Source: Diplonema japonicum
Taxonomy: Eukaryota > Euglenozoa > Diplonemea > Diplonemida > Diplonemidae
Assembly: GCA_964019335.1 (NCBI GenBank)
Contig: OZ025653.1
Span: forward strand, 1 to 64,000
DNA: 64,000 nucleotides
Reading direction: 5' to 3'
Position numbers and translations under genes: made by a program. Of this stretch, positions 31,384-40,577 are shown in pieces. Each line of letters begins with the position of its first letter. The stretch's first letter is position 1. The notes below the pieces were generated by a model that saw nothing but the letters and a program-made list of their open reading frames with translations, had not been told where the DNA came from and did no database searches.

Positions 31384-32058
31384 CTAAGGCAAGTCTCCAA
31401 TCTTCTTCGCCATTAGCGCATCCATACGCTGCTTCAATGGCATAGACCCAACACGGGAACCAAACAGCCCTGCACTGCAACTACCCGTGCTAGACACATA
31501 TTGTGTCTGGTTAGAACGCTGCACAACATGCACAGAAGCACATGATGCGGCACGAGGCGATACCGAGACAACGGAGGAACGAGAAGGTGAACCAGATGAA
31601 GGGGCTATTTCGGGTGTAGCTGGAGTGGGGGGTGCAGGGGCAACGACGGGGTCGGGAAGGGACTTTGTACTTTCACCCAAATGCAACTCAAGGCAATCCT
31701 TGACCGAGTTAAGGCTCCACTTGGAAGCAAACTGCACATTGTAAATACTTTTATGCGTCTCCACCAGTAGCACGTGACCTGTGTTAACCTCAAGCCTCTT
31801 GATGTGTGAAACATGAACTTGTACTAGCATCTTGTCAGGCCTACTCATGATGTCCATGTCCGTTGCCAGTCTTGCCCCCGTCCCAGCACCATCATCGTCA
31901 CTGTCTGCCTCTAGCGGGGACGGAAGCACAATGGTTACGTCACCTTCCTTAGTTACTTTCAACTTCGCTGGGCCACCAGGACCCCTTGTACTGTAATCCT
32001 TAGCGCCATCACCCACATCCTCCCATAATCGCCGTAGACCACCTGCACTTACTTCCAT
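31384..32058 (-). CDS. Protein with PH-like N-terminal region, 224 aa
   Basis: Single exon. Residues ~30-125 alternate short strands and end in a helix (VQVHVSHIKRLEVNTGHVLL, then SLNSVKDCLELHLG), consistent with a PH/GRAM-like fold but not diagnostic. The rest is Ser/Pro/Ala-rich and ends in MDALMAKKIGDLP. Not recognised. Confidence 0.72.
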   Translation of the reverse strand: MEVSAGGLRRLWEDVGDGAKDYSTRGPGGPAKLKVTKEGDVTIVLPSPLEADSDDDGAGTGARLATDMDIMSRPDKMLVQVHVSHIKRLEVNTGHVLLVETHKSIYNVQFASKWSLNSVKDCLELHLGESTKSLPDPVVAPAPPTPATPEIAPSSGSPSRSSVVSVSPRAASCASVHVVQRSNQTQYVSSTGSCSAGLFGSRVGSMPLKQRMDALMAKKIGDLP

Positions 32059-32132
32059 CTTACATCCTGAAGTTGAATGAGCTGCTTAAAAGCAAAGATA
32101 TGATTGAACAGTCGCGACCCATGGCCGCCAAG

Positions 32133-33923
32133 CTAGACTCTCTCCAGGCTATCCACGGCTAGTACTGTACGTTTCAAAATTTCCTTTGGCTCTTCTTTCT
32201 TATTCCCGCGTATCCCGTAGCGGCCAGATGGAAAGTTAAAATTGTGAGGTGGTGAAGTGTAAACGTGTTGAGGCGCGAGCCACGAAGAGAGCTGTTTAGA
32301 AACAGCACTCTTTTTGAGCCTGAAGTGCTCGTAGATGATATCCTTGAAGACAGGGTCCGGTGACTTGAGCTGCTCCGTGATGCCGGTCTGTAGTATAGAG
32401 TTGTCTGGATAAAGGCGCATACTATGCACGTGAAGAGCTTAATGTGCTCGGTGTAGCACTTGTCGCTCATCGGCTCATTGCCCTGGTCCGTACCGGGCTC
32501 ATTGTAGTACGGGTCACGCACCAGAATCATGCCCTGTATGGACAGTAGAACCTGCAGCAACGTGGACCTCCCCGGTTCCCAGGCAGGCCCTGACCAGGTA
32601 CCCAAAAGACTGAGGCACACCTTACCATTGGCGTACAAGTTGGGGTTCATCCGTATCCTTCCACCAGAAGTGGACATGAACTGGACCATCGGTGGTACCT
32701 GGGGGTACGTGGGTGGGAGATAGATGTCGAACTGGAAGCAGCCGTTTTCATAAGGCGTACCCTCGGGTCCGATGATGAGTGCCTTCATGACGTCGGTGCG
32801 CTCCTACAAAGGGTCGCGAAACACTATCAATCAGCATACCTCGTCGACACGTAGGAAGATGCCGGAGCTCCAGTTCACTGGGAGGCTGGTTGCAAGTGTA
32901 GATATCTCTTTCATGCGTCGCACAACACCTTGTGGGGCTGATGGGCTCTCCCTGATATTGTCTTTGTAGGCATGCGGATAAACAGAAGAGCCACTCTTTA
33001 TATCTACCATAGACAGCCTCATCTTGGACATACGCCTCTCGTACTCCTGCTCCGGCGATGCTGTCTTGTCCTGTACAACATTCTTGATGTTATTCTGCAC
33101 CTTGTCTGCAGCGTCTCTGATGCTCATCGCCGCATCGGTTGCTACCACAGCTTCACCTTGTCCACTGTCGTCTACATCAAGTGAAGGCCTCAAAAAGACC
33201 TGTGCCTGAACTGCCATATTGAGAAGCAAAGTAATTGGAGATGTGTCGCCCTGCTGCAGCAGTTCCACAAGGCTCTCACTCCTCGTTGCAGTGTTCATGA
33301 AGGCGAATATGTGATGATACAGCCCAGGTCGCGTGGAGATGTCAAACAGGGAGTCGTTTCTCAGAAGAGAACATAAACATTCCAGGAAAGGACCAAGCAG
33401 CAAAGACAGGAAATCAGGGTACAAGGGAATGAGCATGTTCCCAGAGCTATCAAGGGAGAAGTCTCTCAGCAGCAAGTCCAGCTCTGCAAATTGGTTCTGG
33501 ATCAACTTGTCATTCATTTCCTGCTCCCTTGGTAGGTTAGCACGTTTTGCTTTTCTACTGGCTTTCTTCTTCATCGCCGTATCGAGGTCACTCACAACAG
33601 AACTAAGCTGTGTGGCTGCAGTAGCCTTCACAAGCTGGGGGCCAATAGGCTTAAACTGTGCGATATGGTGAAAACCAGCATCATACCTTTTCCACCAGTG
33701 TGCTGATAGACATCATCCCTAGTGCCTTGCTCGTCCATACTACACCACTCTCATAGTCGAGCAACGGCATGCAATCCCCGTCCTGTACCTTCTTCGCCAC
33801 AGCATCAACTAACTCATCGTCCGCTTCGATATCAAGATCCACATACTCGACCGCAGGAGGATCTTCTGTCTTCTGACGTTTGCAAGCCTTCTCATCAGAG
33901 GCATTTCTCTTTATCCCAGGCAT
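32133..33923 (-). CDS. BIRC6/UBE2Z-type ubiquitin-conjugating enzyme E2
   Basis: Exons 33923-33687, 33655-32840, 32803-32423, 32387-32133 (introns 31, 36, 35 nt); 562 aa. The C-terminal half is a UBC domain. The exon 2/3 splice creates GIFLRVDEERTDVMKALIIG. It continues PEGTPYENGCFQFDIYLPP and the active-site region NPNLYANGKVCLSLLGTW with catalytic Cys, then WEPGRSTLLQVLLSIQGMIL. The N-terminal ~330 residues begin with a nuclear-localisation-like KRNASDEKACKRQK and are otherwise helical, unlike BIRC6 there is no BIR domain. ATG follows TTTAAACAG. It would transfer ubiquitin to substrates, possibly as a hybrid E2/E3. Confidence 0.9.
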
Positions 33924-34049
33924 GCTAGTCTGTTTAAAGCTTTCTGCAGAACATTCGAGCCTAAAAAAAGTAACGAATGATACTACACTGCACCCGTAGA
34001 GGCTCAACTACTATGACAGGTGCCGTCGAGATCGGAGTGACTATAATAA

Positions 34050-34942
34050 CTAATAAAGAAAGTCTGGCGGTGCTAGCCATAATTTCAGTCGAAACGCGTC
34101 TGTCCCTTGCTGATAGTACTGTGGTGTGTTGCTTGTGAGACAACTGACATACTCTGTCTAATCGCTTCTCACGTACAAAACCAAGTCCTTCGTACAATGA
34201 CAGCGCACCTGTCCATCGTGAGTCTTAGGTAGCCTTGCATACCGGGATTTGTCATTTCCGTCTCTAGCACTACCTCAGTGCACCCCTTCTTCTTCATCGT
34301 GTCGATGGCAAGCATTACCAACTTCGAACCCAGCCCCTCCTTGCGGTGTGCTTTGTGCACAGCAAGCATAGCCACGTATCCTCGAATATTGCGGGGGTTC
34401 TTCGGCGTCTGAGAGGTGACTAGAGAAAGAAGGAGGAACATACCACTGCAGCCTTGCAGGTGATGGCACCGATCATCTTGCAGAACGACGGGTCTGCCTC
34501 ATCTTTAAGTTTTACCAGCCAACAAAGATCAGGCCAATTGTCGATGAAGTACCGGTAAGTGAAGACTGGGTAAGGCTCGCTAAGGTCCGCCGACATCATA
34601 TCAATGATATCTTGCAGCTCATCCTGTCATGTGTGTGTCACATAAGGAGCATACTATTGAACTATACTGCATGTACTCGACATATTGCGTCTCGTGTCCC
34701 CGCACAGGGTATTTCACGCCTTTCACCTCATCGATCGTGACGAATTCGAACAATTCCTTCGGTGGCTGCAAAATAAATTATAACCCCGTATAGCAGCATA
34801 CCCAGTTGTTATTCTCTTCTTGATACATGAGCTGCTGCAACATCATCTCTTTTGCCACATTCTCAGCCGCTATCTTTTCTTCTTGCTCTTTATTGTTTGC
34901 ACCCCCCTTCTTCTTCCCGCTCTTCTTTTTCTTCCCAGGCAT
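34050..34942 (-). CDS. NAA30: N-alpha-acetyltransferase 30, catalytic subunit of NatC
   Basis: Six exons: 34942-34802, 34765-34655, 34623-34444, 34408-34243, 34208-34153, 34118-34050 (introns 36, 31, 35, 34, 34 nt); 240 aa. A GNAT acetyltransferase that co-translationally acetylates N-terminal Met of proteins starting ML, MI, MF. Visible signatures: LSEPYPVFTYRYFIDNWPDL, RGYVAMLAVHKAHRKEGLGS (acetyl-CoA loop R-x-x-G-x-G), EVVLETEMTNPGALSLYEGL and the C-terminal GTDAFRLKLWL. The reconstruction restores this family ending precisely, which validates the micro-intron model. A Lys-rich extension of ~15 residues precedes the domain. Confidence 0.94.
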
Positions 34943-35016
34943 TTTCTTCTCCTGATATAAGGTGTTTAAATGTTAATATTATGTCGGTGATCAACAACAT
35001 CACGAAGCTTACTAAA

Positions 35017-35762
35017 CTACTGTAGCCCTCCAGGGTGAGGGGCTGGTCGGGGGTGCGCAGAAGATGTGAAACGTTGAGACGGAGAAGGGCGGTTCCTGTG
35101 TACATGATGGCAATGACAAACCGGTAAGCATACCTATTTGAATAGCCAGTAGAGGGGGGCCTAGAGTTGCGAGCAGCACCTGCAATGCCACTAGGGGTAC
35201 CTGCGACAACAAGGGGGGAGCCACTTATTCCTAAGTCTGCAACCCCACTTTGTTCTGGCTTCCGCTTTGCTACTCCACTATTAATACTGCCCCGAACCCG
35301 CTGAGAAGACCTCGGTGTCTTCGCGGTGGTTGTAGATGTTGAGCCAATGGTCAGGTCTAAATCCCTGGATTCATCTGCTTTTGGCTGGCGTCGCCGAGAG
35401 GAAGCCACACTGCCTGCCATACTTGGCCGACCTGATGCCATGGATGAAATGTCACTGAAGTCCCCAACAGTGCTCGCTATCTCTGACCTTGGCTTCTTCC
35501 AGTTCGGGCAGACATCACTGATATCCATCCCCCTGCCTGCTGACTGCCATGTCGAATGGGGCTGCTGGATGTATGCCATGCATTCCTCCACCGTAGCATC
35601 GTCCCATCGAGACCTCGTTGTGACTCCCGTCACCCCAGTCGACGCAATAGAGGGCGCACCAGGAGAACCTGCCTGTCGCTTACTCTTATCCGCCTTGCTT
35701 ATTATCTTGTTATGTAACTGCAGCAAATCCTTGCTGGGTGGCTGGGGTGCGCATGTGGTCAT
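35017..35762 (-). CDS. Ser-rich low-complexity protein, 235 aa
   Basis: Exons 35762-35134 and 35095-35017 (38-nt intron). ATG 8 nt after GATCCAACAG. Mostly disordered, with SMASGRPSMAGSVASSRRR and KTPRSSQR segments suggesting phosphorylation sites. A possible short conserved core is DDATVEECMAYIQQPHSTW. Not recognised. Confidence 0.7.
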
Positions 35763-35838
35763 CTTTGTACCTGTTGGATCGCTTCCAGGAGACGAACGAA
35801 TAACGATTGCCGGCTAAATAATATAAATCACAGTCCAG

Positions 35839-38122
35839 CTATCCAACGGTGTGCAGGACAGGGGAGGCAGAGGAGGAGAGGCCCTGCCGAGAGGAAGGTG
35901 AGAAGAGAGAAGCCTTTGGGTGCTTCCTCGCATCAGCGAAGTCGAGGTACTCTTCGTCAGAAGACTCGTTCCTCCATGCGTGGAGTGTCGCAGCCTTCTG
36001 GCGCCGTTCATCAACTTCCTTCTGGTGTACACCTTTTTTTTCCTGCACCTGCCTGTCCCATGTTTCCCTTAGTTGCATCCTTACGGACCTTTTCTCCTCT
36101 TCATCCTTTCTGTCCATCTCCATCGACTTCCTAACAGACTTGTCGAACCTCTTTTTGTCTGTGGTCCTCTTCAAGCTCTGTGTCACCCGCTTGTTGCTCC
36201 TCTTCCTCTCTACGAGCGACTGGTTCTCCCTCTGTACCACCAATGCTGCCTCCCGCCTCGCTTGCCTCTCCTGCTGCTCTTGGCCCATCAACTCTGTTAT
36301 CGAACCACCTGGTAACGTGTATTGTGGAATGCAACACAACATACTTTTAAAGAAGAAGTTCCCGCTAGTATTAAGAGAGAGCTGCTTGCTGCTCGTCACC
36401 TTTTCAGGATCTTGCATTTTGTACTCTCTGTAAGCTTGAAGCATCGCCTGCTGGTCACCACGTCGCTGTTCTTTCTCTTGACGCTCCTCCTCTTCCCAAA
36501 CAGTCTGCTGTTCTTTGAGTCTTTCCAATTCCATCTTGTTTGTCTCACGCTTCTCCCGTACCTTCATCCGCTTCCTCTCATCAAGCACACGGAGTTCTGC
36601 TGAGATGTCGATAGGCTAATGTGTGTTTACTGTGTACTCTAGCATACATACTTTGGCAACCACTTCGTTCCCCCAGTTCATCTCCGAGGGTGGCACTGCC
36701 GCTCTCTTTGCCCTCTGCGACATCTTGCTGAAGTTCGCTACTTGTACCTTCTTCGCAAGCGACCGTCGTTCTTCCATCTCGCGCACTGCAGCCGCATCCT
36801 GGATCATGGTCCGCTGCTTCACAATCTCTAGCCGGTCGCGGTCTTTCTCCCTCTCTTCCTTGACAAACTGCTCCTTTACTCGCTTCTGCTGCTCCCAGGC
36901 ATCCGAATATGCAGCATTTCTCATCCTGCGGAATTTAGCCTTATTCTTCCGCCTACTTATGTAGCTTTGATTGAACACGGAGACTGGCTGGCTGAGAGTG
37001 GGTGACTGATAATCGTCGCGGGATGCCTCAGGGTTCTCCGTCTGTGGTGCGTGTGCTTCATTGGCGCACGACATACCTGACGACCGAACTGAATGGCGTC
37101 GTGCAGCTGTGAACGAACTGATGATACGTTCCTTTCGTCTTGTGTTGGGGCCTTTGTCTCTTCTGCCACCCTTGGCGCTGCAACAGCTTCTGACGAGATG
37201 CTAAGTGCGCGTACCGGCTGTGCTGTCTGCGGTCTGCCCATACTCCCTAACTGCCGCATATCAACGTCACCAGGTGAGAGCGTGTCCGAGTGAAAGTACT
37301 TCTGCGAGCCGGACATAGAGCTTCCAGGCTGTGATGAAATCGTAGAGACGCCTCAGAGCATACCCTGCGATGCAGTACCCTTCTATTCATGGAGTTACAC
37401 CGTCCTTCAAGCTGCTTCATGAAGGAGGAATTCCAGTGAGCCTCACACCTGAGAATAGTGAGAAAATAGATGTCTTTGAAGGGAAAATAAAACAACAGAG
37501 AATACCTACGCCCCTGAAAGACTAGCCTCGACACACCAAAGTCGACATTGAACGATACGCCCTTCGAGGCCAGCTCACCAAACTTTCTCCAGATGTCCTT
37601 AATGGCACTGGCACAAATGTCCTTTGAGACTCCTGCCTTCATACTAACAGCAAACACATTGAGGTGGGCGGCAGGCACAGCCCCTGCAAAGGACTTATGG
37701 TTTTTCACATGTATACCTAAGTTCTGGGATTTTACTGATTCCACAGAGTGCACACCAAATCCCTGGCAGAACGCAGGAAGAAGAGAAAATGTAGGTATGA
37801 AGTCGACCTTGTCACCCCAGTTGCCCCTGTTGGCCTGTATCTTTCTCATAGAAAACGCTGCAAAACCGGGGATTGTTACCCCCGTATTCTTGGCGAGCGC
37901 TTCACAAATGACACTGCAGACAGCCATCCAAATCCTCTTTAACACTAAGAAGTCCCCACCGGACGAGCCTGTAGCTGTAATGAGAGACACCGGCATACCT
38001 GGGTACTTAGATATATGTTGTAAAACACCATCAATGGTAACGGGCTGGCTGGTTGGGATGTTACTCAATTTGCTCACTCTCGCAGCAGCCACAGCACGGT
38101 CGCTCGGTGTTTGAGGTCGCAT
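35839..38122 (-). CDS. CCDC81-like protein with tandem HU-type domains and coiled coil
   Basis: Seven exons: 38122-37999, 37968-37506, 37448-37364, 37328-37077, 37041-36652, 36615-36345, 36308-35839 (introns 30, 57, 35, 35, 36, 36 nt); 684 aa. Residues ~40-185 form two bacterial HU/IHF-like folds as in CCDC81: IWMAVCSVICEALAKNTG, VTIPGFAAFSMRKI, then AAHLNVFAVSMKAGVSKDIC and GVSFNVDFGVSRLVFQG. The rest is long charged helix (REKRETNKMELERLKEQQ) ending in a Ser-rich tail. CCDC81 proteins are linked to centrosomes and cilia. Two introns (30 and 36 nt) are multiples of three and invisible to frame-based prediction. ATG follows TTATCACCTCCAG. Confidence 0.82.
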
Positions 38123-38180
38123 GACTCCCCCGGACCCCTGGAGGTGATAACTAATGAAAATGTAAAATACAGAAAACAGT

Positions 38181-39201
38181 CTACAACTCATCTAGCGCCC
38201 TGGTTACTGTGCTAATGCCATACAGCAAAGAGGCGGATTGCATAAGGTCCTGCGGTTGCTATGTAAAATGTAGCACACACACCTTGTCCTTGTTGCTGTA
38301 GGCGTCTTGTCCCACTTCCCATAGCATCACGCCACCAAGACCTTCCTCTTGCGTTCGGCGTGTCTTGTACTTGATTGTGTCCAGCCCATTGAAATAGTCG
38401 TTGCCCACCTGGTCCACGTCCGCGTCCAAAGGGCCATGCTTCTTCACCAGATCCTCATATGTCTTCCAGTGCCCGGTGCGTATATCTCTGCTGTAAAACG
38501 GCAGGCCCACTGCTAATTTCGAAGCTGGCAAACTCTTCAAGCCAAGTGCAATGGACCTCTCGGCAAACTGCCTTGTAGAGTGCTTCTGGTGTTGATCGTA
38601 GCTCATCATGAGGAGGTAGTCCAGGCTTTTATCTATCTCCAACTGTGCAATAATACTTTCTTGAGTACCATCGGGATAGTATGCCATCGTAATAATACAA
38701 TCAGGAAGTGCCTCACGTGTTTCCGCAACAAGCTTAGACAACCCCACCCAATCAGCATGGGTGGCGGGGTACTCCCAGTTGTAATCGACCCCGTGCAGAC
38801 CCTGTACGCGGTATGACTCCTGAGGTGCATACCTTACTGCGAATCAACATTGATAAGTTGTTTATAAAGTTCTTCCGACTCTGCTTCTCGGAAACCATCT
38901 GGGGGAAGCCGTTCGTCCTACTGTTCCCACCAAAGCAAATCAGTAGCGACATCCCATTCTTCGAAGCCTCATGGGCGTACCTCAAGGTGCTGTCCTGCGG
39001 AAACCTATCCATAGCAGCAAGACTGCCGTCAGCTGCTACCTCGATTGAGAAGATTATAAGATGGCTCAGGTGCCGCGACAGTGCCTGCCATCTGTACTGT
39101 TGCTCCTCCTGCGTCCACTGCAAGTACCGCCATTCGGGAAGGTAGCCGATGACACTGAACTCAGCTAACGCGACAGAGACGGTGAGCACCAATCCTAACA
39201 T
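38181..39201 (-). CDS. Secreted GH18 chitinase-like protein
   Basis: Exons 39201-38833, 38801-38283, 38249-38181 (introns 31, 33 nt); 318 aa. Signal peptide MLGLVLTVSVALA. GH18 barrel: FSVIGYLPEWRY (strand 1), LSHLIIFSIEV, LLICFGGN (usually GG), and the catalytic strand LHGVDYNWEYP created by the first splice. The family motif D-x-x-D-x-D-x-E has lost its first and third Asp (H and N here) but keeps the Asp before the proton donor segment and the catalytic Glu. LDYLLMMSYDQH and LGGVMLWEVGQD are the later barrel motifs. Activity on chitin may be reduced or the protein may act as a lectin; lack of the Asp next to Glu is a real deviation. Confidence 0.9.
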
Positions 39202-39215
39202 ATCTACCTGGATGC
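39202..39215 (-). promoter_or_regulatory. 14-nt intergenic gap with predicted trans-splice acceptor
   Basis: The stop of the RING gene (TAA, 39218-39216) is followed by GCATCCAG, then GTAGAT, then the GH18 ATG at 39201. The acceptor AG (39209-39208) lies 8 nt after the stop, so the upstream mRNA has virtually no room for a 3' UTR. Confidence 0.5.
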
Positions 39216-40493
39216 TTAGGCATACAAGTTGAGCTGGGTAGCTGAAAGCACGAGAAGTCCGCTCCTACTCCACGCAATGGCCGAAACAGGCTGCTTCTTC
39301 CTATCGATGCACGCCACGCTATTTGAGTCATGTGTAGTGCCAGTGAATAAATCACTCCCGTCGTACATTGCCCATTGTGTCCCATCACCCAACTCACGCA
39401 ATGCTATCTTACCTTTCCTTTGGCTCAACCCTGGCAAGGCCTCCTTCTCACGCGTTGTCGGGATTGTCCCTGTAAGCTGCGAACAGCGAATTGATAGGCT
39501 ATACAAGCAGTACTGGTCAACTGGTCCGCATTGCACTCTGCAAGCAACGCTACAACCGCCGAAAGCCGATACTGACCCCCCCGCGACGAGCTCCACGTAC
39601 TCTCCTTGCCGTAACACACCACAACGGTCGCCTATTCCACACAGGACACCTCCAAAGCTAGCAGGGGACAAGTAACGTACAGAGTCCCGAATAGAATGGT
39701 GGGAGAAAAGTGCCTGCTCTGCGTGACGCGTGTCATAAACACTTATGACACCGTTGTCGGTGCCACTCACTACGTTACACCCATCCCATGTCACGGAGGT
39801 GATGTCTGCACGCTTTCCGAGAGGCAATCGCGTGTCTGGTGTGCGCTCATCTATCAGCTGCACCTGACCGTCTGCAGCTACTACAATCCTCTCCTCGCCT
39901 ACTGCAGCATGTGTCACGGGGGTTGGACACGTCCACTCCTGTGTGAGGGTGTCGGTGCTGAACACCTGCAGAACGTCTCCAAAGACGACCATTCTGCCTG
40001 CACCCACAGCGAGACCCACTGCAGACTCTGCGACACGGGTACCATTCTTCTTAATGAACCGCGCCTCGTAGTCCGTATCTAAGTTATACTCCTTGAAAAA
40101 GGGCTGCTTAATATTCTTCTCGATGAAACTCAACTGTACAGATTCATGTTTCAAGGACTCTGGTGTGATCAGAGGTTTTGCTGCTGGTGCATCTCTGAGA
40201 ATCTGCGACATCTCTTCTGTTTTCTTGATCCTGTTGGCCACTCGAATCTGTCTCTGCGATGGCAGCATAGCCTCCACAGCCTCGTCTTCCATGTACACAG
40301 TACGCACAGACCCCCTATCGTAGATGTTGAAGCACGAGTGACAACTCTTTCTCTTCCCGTCAGAAAAATATGCCTCTGCACAAGACCTGCCATAGTAATG
40401 TCCGCATGGCAAGATGCTTATGCTGTGCTCATCGCCGTTCATCTCTAGCCCGCAGACAACACACACCAGGCGCTTGGCTTCATCCTCCCTCAT
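39216..40493 (-). CDS. RING finger plus beta-propeller protein, RFWD3-like E3
   Basis: Single exon, 425 aa. Residues 10-57 carry a RING-type finger (CVVCGLEM...ILPCGHYYGRSC...KSCHSCF). After a helical linker (~residues 75-130) residues ~165-425 form a WD40-like propeller with weak repeats (RADITSVTWDGCNVVSGTDN, then GVISVYDTRHAEQAL; QPVSAIAWSRSGLLVLSA). RING followed by coiled coil and WD40 is the plan of RFWD3, a replication-stress ubiquitin ligase; orthology is tentative because only the order is shared. Confidence 0.82.
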   Translation of the reverse strand: MREDEAKRLVCVVCGLEMNGDEHSISILPCGHYYGRSCAEAYFSDGKRKSCHSCFNIYDRGSVRTVYMEDEAVEAMLPSQRQIRVANRIKKTEEMSQILRDAPAAKPLITPESLKHESVQLSFIEKNIKQPFFKEYNLDTDYEARFIKKNGTRVAESAVGLAVGAGRMVVFGDVLQVFSTDTLTQEWTCPTPVTHAAVGEERIVVAADGQVQLIDERTPDTRLPLGKRADITSVTWDGCNVVSGTDNGVISVYDTRHAEQALFSHHSIRDSVRYLSPASFGGVLCGIGDRCGVLRQGEYVELVAGGSVSAFGGCSVACRVQCGPVDQYCLYSLSIRCSQLTGTIPTTREKEALPGLSQRKGKIALRELGDGTQWAMYDGSDLFTGTTHDSNSVACIDRKKQPVSAIAWSRSGLLVLSATQLNLYA

Positions 40494-40577
40494 CTAGTGA
40501 AGAAGTGCTTACATTCAATAAGAAAAGGAAAAACCAAAACTCTACTCATTCTTAACTCGCTCAAAATGTTAAAAATC

